Assembly (NCBI GenBank): GCA_947652115.1
Contig: OX393566.1
Location: 17,606,263 to 17,670,262, forward strand
Reading direction: 5' to 3'
Source of the DNA: Blastomussa wellsi
Lineage: Eukaryota; Cnidaria; Anthozoa; Scleractinia; Plerogyridae
Length of the DNA: 64,000 nucleotides
The notes beneath the pieces are model-generated. The model did not search any database. It was not told the origin of the DNA and saw only the letters and a program-made list of their open reading frames with translations. Position numbers and translations under genes: made by a program. Shown piece by piece: positions 33,905-45,919 of this stretch (the first letter of the stretch is position 1; the number at the start of each line of letters is the position of its first letter).

Positions 33905-34188
33905 ACCCTGAAAAGGTAAAGTTTGCATTCGAGTCTAAGTGGCTCATCAAGCCAGCCAAGCGACTTGGAGTATTTCTACTCCCCCTGGGTGGGATGCTAG
34001 TCCATAGCAGGGTTACCCCCAGCAGTAAATTCGCCGGTACCCATTTATACACCTGGGTAGAGAGAGGCACTCAGTGTAAAGTGTCTTGCCCAAGAACACA
34101 ACACAATGTCCCTGGCCAGGGGCTCGAACCCGGGCCGCTTGATCTGGAGACAAGCGCACAAACCATTAGGCCACCGCACCTCCCTCAC
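33905..34188 (-). repeat. tRNA-derived SINE, copy 1
   Basis: On the minus strand the 5' part (34,188 down) looks like a tRNA: GGCCTAATGGTTTGTGCG as an A-box region and GGGTTCGAGCCCC as a B box. A conserved central domain follows (GTGTTCTTGGGCAAGACACT and CCAGGTGTATAAATGGGTAC). The 3' part carries TATGGACTAGCATCCCACCC, then GGGGGAGTAGAAATACTCC. The same central and 3' domains occur at 40,565-40,870, and the 3' domain is the seed of the minisatellite at 53,797-54,597. Confidence 0.8.
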
Positions 34189-34857
34189 CCTGAACAAGCA
34201 CTTAATTCTTTTCCATTGGTCAACCAATCATATTCACTGGTTTGCAATAGTGCAGCTGAGTTCCTGCTCATTTACATTAGTAGAAACTCAGATGTGTTCT
34301 ATCTCACTGCTCCTCCTGCTGTTTTTTTATTTGCCGATAGAAAATTATGACACGTGCATGTCTCTTTGAGGGAAAGATTTTCTTTATTTTTGTGCTACAA
34401 GTTCATGAAATTGTACCTTTTGTAAATGCAATGCTTTCGAGTTACAACTAAAACAATTAGACTTGAAGCTGGATTTTTATGAGTGATAGTCAACTCTGCT
34501 GTGCCTCGTTGACTGTTAGCTGATAGAAAACTCATCTAATTGGTAATTTGAACTGAGGAAATATACATGGTCTTTGGAATAGGTTTTATCTGACAAAACA
34601 TCAGAAATCAGTTTTGTTACAGCTGGGATCATCACATAGGTGCAGTTATTTCCATTGTTTCTCAACAAAAAGACAAGTTACAGTTCAGATTGCTTCTTTC
34701 AGAGTGTTGTTACTTCCAAAGGATAACTTTGGGGGTGACGTACATTGTTACTTTTGGACGTTGAACTTTATGGTATGTCAAATTTCTGGTGTGGTTTTCA
34801 TAAAGTCTTCAAGACCTCGGCTTCTACGCTTGGACTCGAAAGATCAACTAGATGGAG

Positions 34858-35115
34858 ACACCCCTCTGTAACAGACCCACTGAAACCCTACCCAGTGGAT
34901 TATTTTCCCCTATACCCAGCGGAAATTTAGTCTCCCCAGTACCCAGTGAATATTTTGATTTTACCCAGTGACTGTGCGGTGTGACCCAGCATATTATGTT
35001 TGCAAAATAAAACGGAAAACGAGCGGACCCAGTGGGAAATTATCCAACCCGATGACCTCTTTCCCGAAAACCCAGTGAGGATAAAGATTCCACTGGGTCT
35101 GTTACAGAGGGGTGT
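34858..35115. repeat. MITE with ACACCCCTCTGTAACAGACC ends
   Basis: The left end ACACCCCTCTGTAACAGACC is the exact reverse complement of the right end GGTCTGTTACAGAGGGGTGT. The interior holds several copies of an ACCCAGTG(G/A) motif in both orientations. 258 bp. Confidence 0.8.
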
Positions 35116-36074
35116 ATGGAGGGAACAATTTTATGATTACCGCTTTGGTTAGAACAGTTCGCGACTGTTGGCGTGTGATGTAGCGTTCTTTACTGTGTAT
35201 ATTACTGCATAAAACAAGGCTTCTTGCTTTTTCATGATTGTTGTTTTGGTGGGAGGAATTTTGCACAGACAAGGATGTCCTTAAGTGATTTTTCCTATAA
35301 TCGGTTTGCTTTTAAGCTTATGATTGCAAGACCGGTTTCTGACTCCTAAAGAGGGATCCTTCGTTGCTTCTGCTTGTTTCTAAAGAGCTGTGAGGCAAGC
35401 TAAAATGCCCTTTGATAGCTATTTACACTGGTGCAAAACAGTAGTTACATAGAAGTTACCTTGTTTTACACCTTAAATAATATTGTTTATGGCCCAGTCA
35501 GACTGCATGCTGAATCTAAGCTGTACAGTAATAATTATGTCATAATAAAGGGAGGGGAGGTTGGAAGCACAATGTCCAACATCAAGGAACTAAAGTTCAT
35601 AAGGGAGTGAGGTTATAAAAAAAACATTACTCAGGAAATGACTAGAATATTGGAAGAATAAAATGTTCATCAACTAACTGAATTTCCCTTGGGTTTCAAA
35701 GTCGTGCTTAATTTTATCATTTCTCAGACAATGTTTTACCCTTAAAATTACTGCTACTCTTAAATGAAAACTAGCTATCAATCTCTTTAGAATATGCCCA
35801 TTTAACTTAGATTGAACATGGACCACATGTGTTGCCATTTTAAAGCCTTACATGTAATTCATGATTAAGAAGTGGTGAAATTTCTCTTTTTGTGTAGCAG
35901 AAAAAGAAACTCTTCTAAAACAATTCCATTAGAAGTATTAGACTATTCTCAGTAAGTTGTTTTTACAAATAATTGAATAGGCCACCCTCTATAAAACACT
36001 ATTACTAGTAGACATAATAATTATTTTTTGTTGACCATTGGCACCAATTCTTGCATTTGATGAGTTGTGTCCAG

Positions 36075-39000
36075 TTATTGGTTAGGGACGACTTCCCAGA
36101 GTCCCTGTAAAGTAAAGCCATCTTTCAACTTCTCCACTGCTAGTCCCAACTGGTCTGAGTACACTGGTTCACGATCACTGGACTACAAGACGAAAGACAA
36201 CAAAATGGATTGGATATTAAAGTGTCTACATGGCCTACAGGGTTTTTATGCTTTTGGTATCTTTATATTGCATAAGCAGGTATTCCAATTTCTTTTTGGA
36301 TTCCGCAACTTTTTTGCCACAAAACAGGGCTTTAAAGTTCCCGCGTCGGCCATGCCCAATGAAGATGACCAGGAGTTGCTTCTAAAAAAGAGTCCTGGTT
36401 CTAGAATGGGCCGTGATGTCATGTCAGGAAGCGTCAAATCTTCCTGCCAGTTCATTTCACTGTTAATTCAGAAATATAATTAATTGTAAGGGATTTCATC
36501 CGAATAATGTCTGATAGCTGTGTTGTTGTGAGGTGTTCAAATTCTGCAGACTCAGAAAAAGGATTTGCCTGAAGTGACATCATTCATCACCAATTTTCGA
36601 GTACATGGAAAATTTAAAGCGTAACCTCTGTTCGTTTGAAATGAAACGTGCGGTAGTGACATCCAATGGTTGACACAAAATAATATTTTTTTTAAGTCTG
36701 ACGTCCCCTTGTTTAATGTATTAATCCAGTAGTTGAAATGTTACCAAAAACATTGTTTTAGCATGCATTCTTTGCTTGCCCTTTCACCACCCAAATGAGG
36801 TATTAATCTATTATGTTACAGAAATATTGATTATAAAATTGCTCACTGCCTCACACTTGTGGTACCTTAATGTTTGTTATAACAACAAAATCAATGCACA
36901 CGCTCTGACTAGAGTTTATTGGTTTATTGTGCCGGTAAACCCATGGAAAAATTGTGCGACTTCTGAATTATTATATAAAAGCAATAGAGCCCTATAAACC
37001 CATAGAAAGTATGGTCTATTGCTTAATTACTTAATTTTTGTGCTCAAATAATAATACTTGGGTCAGATCTGAGGTTTAAATTGAGTCAGGGTAGAATCAA
37101 CCAATAGAGAGGCATGCTAATAATAAATGAAAATAATTATTAATTAGCGTTGCAAAAACCTAAACAAATGTTACAAAAAATATTACAGCGCGGACACTCA
37201 AACCGTGAACACTTGACATTTTTATTTTCATTTTTTGTTATGATTATTCAATGAGAGTGCTTGACATAGACCAAAGGATTAGCGTTTTCAGCACCTAAGA
37301 AAGCTAATTCTTCTGTTTATGTGAATGGCTAACATTGGATAATGGTAAAAAAGGGTGAAAATAAATGTCAAGTGTTCACGGTTCGAGTGTCCTCACTGTG
37401 TAAGTCAATACAAACTTACTTTATCACCATCCGCAAAGTAGGCCTAAAGAAAAGGGGAAAAATAATTGTCTCCTTTTCTAAAGTTTGGATACAATGTTCT
37501 CTGTGCTTTTTTAAATGTAGTGAGGCAGCAAATACTAGCTATCATACACAAGTGGTTAGACAGTTCCTTAAAATTGTCTTGTGGGGTTTCCAATGATGTA
37601 TAGACAGTTTTCAGCTCTTTAAAATGACGCCACAATAGTGTGACAATGCCTATTTAAAGTATACAACTTTATGGAGTTCCTGGTTACAACCACAAGCCAT
37701 GTTCAAGACACATTGCAAAGGCTTGTCTCATGTTTCCAGAAAGACAAACCAGTCAGTTTAGTTCGCAAAAGTAAAGTAAGTAAGTAAAGCAAGCAAATAT
37801 TAAGGTTCATATTCCTAGGAATAACTTAATTAGACCCAGGCCCACGCAGCTTGTCACCTAGTTGTTCTTTTGGTCACGAGTTGTCATTTAATATCTTTGC
37901 TGTTTCATTTGTTCACTCTAGCGTCGCTTTTGTCATATCAAGCCCACACTGCCAGGAGTATATGATGCAACCAAATAGAGAAGCACACAAGTGATATCAA
38001 AAAGAAATTGGGGAAGATTGTGAAGATTTCTTCAAGCGAAAAAAACAGTGTTCCAAAAACATTTTTGAAACAAAAACTTTGCCTATATTTCTTATGTTTC
38101 TCTCACAAAAAGCTAATTTTGTCCGAATCTTGCAGGGACTCATTAATTTGCATTCTATTTTAGGCTTCGCTATTGTGCCCATTTGTGTTGAGTGGCTACA
38201 CCGATAACAACAATTGTATATGAACATGTATGTACTTGCTCTAACTCAAATGAATGGCAACATTGTATTTACTGGATTGAGTGCTAAAGCACTGTTTAAA
38301 TTTTTAGTGTTTCAATTGTGGCGCTTATTTAGGAGTGGCGCTTATTTGAGCGTGGTGCTCTTCAAAAAATAACATTTATTATATGGCAAGGAAAATCCGA
38401 ACGTTCTGATTGGTCCTTTCTTGGTCGGGATTTTGCCATACGGACCATTTCTGTGGAAACAGTCCTAAGCTGCGTATTTTTTCTAAAGTTGGATATCTTA
38501 AAACTTGCAACTAGAACTGCAGATACAAAAAAACACTCTAATTTAAAAAAAATGTTTTCAAAATCAAAGTAGCTTCTTCTTTCTGAGGTGTTGGCGGCAT
38601 CAAAGCACAGTGCAGTGGAAAACCACTAAACTCAAGTCACCAAAAGTGTGTTTTTAACAAGCATACATGACTTGAGATAATGAGCAAATAATTTTATTTC
38701 CCACAGATATAGCCACTCCGAACTGAAAAACATAATTTACAATCCAGGAGCATGATAAATTTCCGAGGCTGGTTTAGACTGAGTTTTACCGTACTTGTTC
38801 ACTAATTTGACTCCTTCAACAATTCAGTCTCGTGGCACTTTGATTAAATAACTGCATTGTTCTGGGGTAACACTCAATCAGGAGTAGCACTTAATCAAGC
38901 AAATGCAACGTATAATCAAGCAAACTCCTAGAATAGACCAACTCTGCTAACATGATTGCGAGGCTTGGGAGAGTAAAACAAAAGAAATTATTTATTCATT

Positions 39001-41415
39001 CCTAAGCCTTCATGCAAAATCTTTTTTTTATTCCCCTAAGCCTCGGCGACATGTCAGAATATTAATATCAGAAAATTTGGTCTACTGGCAAAACAGAACA
39101 TCTCCTCAACAAGGATTGTGTGAAAAAATAATTCATATGCACAGAAAAAAAGGTGAAAGAAAACAACATCATCTTGTCTTGATCCAAGCAAAAAGCTATT
39201 TATTCCTACAAGAAATTGGCTGAAAATATTTGAACATAATTTGTACTTACCGCAAAGGCATCAGTGCCTTCTCCGTCATTAACAATCTCTATATCATCTT
39301 GAACAGGGTCGACTGTCACCTCATCTACTGATTGTGGCTATGGACAAAAGTCCATAAAATATCAGAGATGAACTGTACTGACTTGTAGATCCCAGCAGTC
39401 AGTTTGCTGAGAGACCATAACGTTCAAGATGAGAAGTTTATAGTCAGCCATTACAAACTGATTTCAGAAATTTAACAACTTGAAAATATATCCAGGGCTC
39501 ATACTCTTTTGAGCTTTTTCAATTCCATGACGTTCCATGACCTTTTCCATCACTTGTCCAAGTTTACCATGACCTAAATTTGATTTTCTAGGAAATCATC
39601 TTTCATTTTGGGCACGTTTTTACAATTTTCTTCATGAAAAAGTCCTAATCGATTTTGTACTTTTTTAATAGACATAATTTTCCATGACTTTCCATGACCC
39701 ACACTTAAATTCCATGACTTTCCAGGCCTGGGAAATGAAATTCTAAAATTCCATGACTTTCCAGGTTTTCCATAACCTGTACAAACCCTGTATATCAACA
39801 AAATGTTTTGCTGGGTGCGATTTTTCAAAAAGGTTGGTCCAGTAAAATGCCAATAACATAAAAATAATTAGTTTTCTCCAGTTAAATCAAATTTAATCAT
39901 ATTATTATTGAATGATAGAAAGTTTTCTGTAAATTTCATAGTCATCACAAAAAGCTGAAAACATTATGATGTGAAGTTTGGCATTGACAAATTTGTTTGG
40001 AATAACTGTGGAGCCACCTTAAACTCAAAAACCTTTGGCAAAATCAGTAAATACCAAGGCTTTCAAAGATAACAAAAAAAATCTGTTTAATAACTGCCAG
40101 GCCCCAAATAAATGCCAGGATCAAATACATACTGGATCTACAAGACCGCGTTGTAAACAAATGCATGGGGTGTCTAATCAACAAAAATTGCTATGGTATA
40201 AAGCATTTTACTTTTAAGTTCATGTTCCAGTTTGGAAACCATTAAATGTGAACTAAATGTACAATAGTTTAACAACAAAAAATATTTTTTTAAAAAAATT
40301 GGCCTTTCAACCTGGGACAAAGTAGAATTTTATTTAAATTAGGAATAAAATATCAGAGCACCAGGTAAAGCTCCAGGACTGTTTAAAAAGACAATCTCAA
40401 ACAATGAATTTAATATTTAGTATATTGACCTTTTCGTCGGTTTCAAATTCTACTCCAAATATAGGACTAGCACTGTAAACCTGCAAAATAAAAAACAAAC
40501 CCAGACAGAAAATGACAAAAAGTAATTTGACCAGTGTCAAAAAAATGTTATTACCACATTTTTGGTGGGAGGCACAGTGGGCTAATGGCTAGTGCACTGG
40601 ATTCTGGATCGGACGGTCTGGGTTCAATCTCTTGCCGGGGCACTGCATTGTGTTCTTGGGCAGGACACTTAACTCTCACAGTGCCTCTCTCCACCCAGGT
40701 GTATAAATGGGTGCCAGCAAAATAATGCTAAGGGGTAACCCTGTGATGGACTAGCACCCCATGCAGGGGGGTAGTAGAAAATAATACTCTTAGTCACTTC
40801 ATTCTATGGAAACCGGAAACCGGTTCTGGCCCGATGGGCCATTAGGCTGGCAGCCTCTTGTTGGATCTACGCCCCGAGATGTGTGGTCTGCCACAATACC
40901 CCAGCCAGGGCTTGAACCATTATGCCACCACACCTAAATACAGTATTTGCCCTTTACCCCTTTTTTCTAATAACCCATCAGGACTCCATGACTGGCATGC
41001 AGAAGAAAATCAACAGCAGATAAAACTGACTTCAGTAAGTACACAGTTGCACTCATAAGTACCTTTTGTAAACTTTGAATTTCTTTAGCTGCTTCTTGCA
41101 GTTTCTCTGCCGGGTCAATACGGAAGCCAAGAACATATCCTCCACTCTGAAGGAAACAAAACAGAATCAGGATAACATTTATTCAATATTGTAAAATTCA
41201 TTAATAATTCATAAGGAGTAGATCCAATGCAAAGGTACTATTTAGGTCACATGAATGCTCTGTAAACCCCAATACAAATCAAGAGTAGAATTAACTTTTG
41301 ATACAAACTCCTGCTCAGCTGATTAGTATTTATTAACTTTTGATACAGATCTTTACTGATTAAAATGCAAAGCACAATGGAATCGAATAACAATACTTTG
41401 CATTCAATTTATTGT

Positions 41416-41455
<40 letters not shown>

Positions 41456-41500
41456 GTATGGGCTTTACAATTGCTCGCCTATCGGCTCGCAATTGTAAAT

Positions 41501-41539
<39 letters not shown>

Positions 41540-44500
41540 AAATGAATAACGGAAGTGCTTTGTTTTACAGTGTTACCTGCTGTGATGTTTCCAATACAAG
41601 TGCAAGTCCAAACTTGGAATCCCGTATTTTAACTGTTTTCTGTTGAATGCAACAACATTTTCAGGAATTAATTGTTATGTTAGCGTGATGTTTTACCCGT
41701 TGGTTCTGGTTGTTTAATTTAAGACAATTAACACTTACTCAGGACAATTCTCATTAAAAGTGTTTCCTTGCTAATGTATTGTGGAGTTTGAGACTAAGCA
41801 CTCGACAGCCTCACTGCTAAGTTGCAAAACCCAAAATCAAAATTCCAGATAATCCTGGATTAGCTTAATTGTGATTATGCTTTGAACAACGTGGCCCAGG
41901 AGACACATAGTTCATTGTAAATTACATGTACCCTTCACCATTCTGTCAACCTACCCTGACAAACAGCCTGTACCTGTTTTTTTGTTGATGTGGCACTCAA
42001 TCAAACCAGGACTGCTTGATGGTATCATTTAAATGGGGGCTGTCAACTCTAGGAAGGCCTGTTTCAGGAAAATTTTAAATTCTTCCGGGAATCTAAAAAT
42101 TTTGCTGGGATCGGGAGACTCAGGATTTTGGGGGGAAAACATGAAGTTATATAGCTAATTTAAATCTTGGGAAGTTTGAGATTTTTTTCGAGAATGTCTC
42201 CAAAAAATTTGGGACGGTAGTCCAAACATTTGGGAGAACCTTCATTTACTGCTCAAGTCAGCCCCAGTTGTCACCTCCTGCATTTAAGATTCTTAGAAAT
42301 AATTATTTGAAAAACACCAAACATGACATTGATAGTGTTCTGCCCTTACCATCTGCAGATAGGGAATGCTGACATTGAATGTGTCATTCATGTTAGCATG
42401 CCACACCAAGCGCACATTAGTGATGTAAAATGTTCCAAGATTGCCCTAAAACAGCGACAACAAAATAAATTTTTCCAAAACCAATGGATAAAGCAAATAA
42501 GTGCACTATTCAAAATTCTTTGTGTACCTGCTTACTTACACAATTTACTGTATTTTTTGTAATTTTTTTTAAAATTAGGCCATCCCAATAAAATGTTTCA
42601 TTTCCCATTGCCCCGTCTCTTGTGATGTTGGGTCGGTCGGTCGGGCAAAAAAACAAAAGAATGAACACTTGAAGGGGTCTGGGTTCCAGAGAAGGCCAGG
42701 CTGCTAAGCAAGAAAGCATGGTTATGGAGTCAACTCGAAACCGTGGTCTTTTTGTTTGTTAAGGTGATTCCTCAGAAATAAATGTTGTCCAACAATTTTT
42801 TTGAAACGTTCCCTAAATGTTTCCTTCCAAGCACTGTTTCGAAAAATACTCATCACTCGCCATACTAATCACTCGCCCTATTTTAGCGTTTCACCGTACA
42901 TTTTGCGGTAGCTGAGAACTTAGTAAAAAAATGATAGCCAGCAAGCCTCGAATATATGGATGAGTCATGGAACAATGTAACATATAATTTATGGAAAAAT
43001 CAGACAAATTTAAACAATACTGACACAAAACGTACCTCGAGTCGTTTTTCCCAAGGCTATAATTGGCATCCTCGAGTAACAATTTTCTGAGAGGTTTTAA
43101 CTATATCTTTTTCCTACCCCCAAATTTCTCTTTTTATTTTTTTAACTTAAAGATGATCATTAGTACACCAAAATTCTGCAATAAAAAATATGGGCCAGCA
43201 TGATTGTTCACGAGAATAAGGACGATTTATCTTGCTTGTGAGCAAATCCATATAGAAAAAGCCGCCATATTGTTCACGTGTGCGCGCTAATCGTGCATAA
43301 AATTCAGGACAGTAAAGATGATCAATGCAATACTGAGGAATCACCTTAAAAAACGTAGTATCGATGTTGATTAAAGACAAGGACATCACATCGTACCAAC
43401 TGTCCAATTGTTGTTAATAAAACAAGATCATGTGCTTGTAAATTAAAGTACTTTCTTCTTTGACTAGTGAATCTGGAAATTTTTTTTTTACTTTTCGGAA
43501 AAAATGGGTTGGTCAGGCAATGGGAAACAAAACATTTTATTGGGATGGCCTTAATGAAATTCAAACCGTGAACTGTGAACATCAGAAATGTATAATGGAA
43601 TGCTATTGTGTTACAATAAAAAAGCCAATCAGGTGTGAGAAAACTAAACCGCAAACACCAACGGTAAGTTGTTTGTGGTTTTGTGTTTTGTTCGCGTGTC
43701 CTGAACTTTGCTGTGATTGGTCACCACATAATCAACATTTGTGAAATATTTCAGGTGTTCATGGTTTTACGGGAAAGACTCATTTTTACAGCTAGAAAAG
43801 CTGTGGTTATGCAGCTTAAATTATAGGGCAATGTGACAATTTGTTGAATAATACTATTGGATAACATACCATGTGCCAAGCATGGTGGGAAAGGCAACAA
43901 GGAAAGCAATACTGGATAAAGATGGGCCATACTGGGGAATATCGCCCCAAGGTCATGGAAGTACAGGCCCTATATATGGCACTAGGGTCGTGCATGCTTG
44001 TTAAAAATGCACTTTCGGTGACTTGAATTCAAAGGGCTTCCACTGTAATGAATTTTGATGCCACAAGCAACTCAGAAAGAACAAGTCACAACACCACAAA
44101 ATTTTTAATTAGAGTTCCTCAGTTTTTATTTTGTAGCAAATTTTTAATTTTAATTATCAACTTAAAATAAAACTGTGCGGGTTATGACCATTTTTATGGA
44201 CACAGTTCGTACGGCAAAATCCTGACCAAGAAATAACCAATTAGAACACTCAGATTTTCATCAAGACTACTTTTCCATTTAATATAAGACACCTGCTCTG
44301 TGAAGGTGGTAGGACAGACAATGTACCCTTGTTACGGCTGAAAATGGTGTCTAGTCTGAATTTGTTTTTGTGTGTTCTTCCATCTAGTAGTCTAATACCT
44401 TTTAAGTCTCAGTATTGCATTTTATTGGATTTTCAGAACAGGACCCTTGATGCTTCTAGGAATTCTATTGTATCAATTTAATTTGACAGCGTAATGAGAA

Positions 44501-45877
44501 AGAAAATTCTGATCGCAACAAAAGCCAACAACACTGTACCTGATCACTGGATAGGTTCCACACACCATTTATCTGTCAGAAAGCAGAAAACATCTTAATT
44601 GCAATTAATTACGTAATATTTATTTTAATTTCACTGCATCTTAACTGTATTTAAAATGATAATAAGATAATTTATCATAAGCTTTAAGCATACAAAGTAG
44701 CATATTCTCATTAACAATTAGACTACGAGCCCAAGTTTTCTATGAGCGAATAGTCAATGAGGCGCAGCCGAGTTGACTATCGGCCATAGAAAAATTAATG
44801 AGGGCGAGTAGTCTAATTGTTTTAGTAGAAACTCTAAAGGATTACATTCAAAAAGCAATCCACGCGCGATCGTTTTCTATTGGCGAATAGAAAACTGTCG
44901 CGAACCAATCAGATTCAAGGATTTCCAATAGAACGCAGCTGAGTTTCTACTAATAGTTGTTAGCAGTCAATGAAATTGTCTTCACTTTTTTAAGAATTTT
45001 TCAATAGGTCCTGTGTGAGTGGCAGGTGTTTTGCCTAGATGGCAATCAGGGTTCCAACAGAATCTCTGGTTTGGACAAGTTTTTTTTCACAGATCTGGAT
45101 TGCTGAAGTACTGGTGTGAGATTTTTCCCTATCAAATTAAGAAGTTCTTTAAATTTAAATTAAAGGGGTTTTGTTGCTTACTAGACATCATTTTCTTTGA
45201 ACTCGTCACAAACATTGCAATCTACAAAACTAATACTTTAATGTAAAATTAATCTCATCTCTACATATATTTCTCAAATTTAAAATCTAAATATCCTCAT
45301 TAGTTACCTTATCATAAACCTGCTCCAGTGGTAATAGACGCAGTTGTTTATTGAGGATTAGTGCCCCACGTAGCTTTAGATCACGGTAAAGCTTTGATGA
45401 TTCATACGCCCTACAAACAACAAGCTTCTGAGCTTAAACTGTTTTTCATTTTGAGAAACGAAAAACTACAACTCTGAATAATTACAACTATGTAACTACA
45501 AGATCACAAAGAGATTATTTAAGAGTGAATTAAAGAAGGTAATATTCAACACACCTGAAAACTGAAATTACTGTTGTAAAAAGTCTGGGACTACCAGAAA
45601 CCTTACAGAAAAAATAACAAATTAAAGATTAGCATTATGTGTGAGGCTTGCATACAGTACTGTAAGAATGCCTTCATGTATACTGTGAAAAATCCCAGAA
45701 GATTATTTTGCAACATGAGTAGCCAATTTGTCTTGAGCATTATTTGGCTAGCCATTGTAAATACGTAATTAATGTCACTGTTCCTTAATGAAAGAGACCG
45801 ACTGCGGCACAATATTTATTTAACATGTAGGCTACTAAATAGAGACAAAAAAAGACTCAAGTTGGCGATAATGGGGG

Positions 45878-45919
<42 letters not shown>

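Larger units (their letters stand above)
30077..36074. other. Convergent intergenic region between ORMDL and BBS5
   Basis: No coding gene is seen in these 6 kb. The ORMDL 3' UTR must lie at the left and the BBS5 3' UTR at the right. I could not place either polyadenylation site with confidence. The region contains MITEs at 31,066-31,540 and 34,858-35,115 and a SINE at 33,905-34,188, listed separately. The rest is AT-rich and unremarkable. Confidence 0.6.

Noticed and set aside
34120..34188. tRNA gene
   Set aside because: A and B box-like sequences are present but the acceptor stem does not close and the sequence continues into the SINE body.
36067..36483. 138-codon + strand frame
   Set aside because: It overlaps the last BBS5 exon on the opposite strand and has no recognisable domain; the minus-strand exon has clear homology and splice sites.
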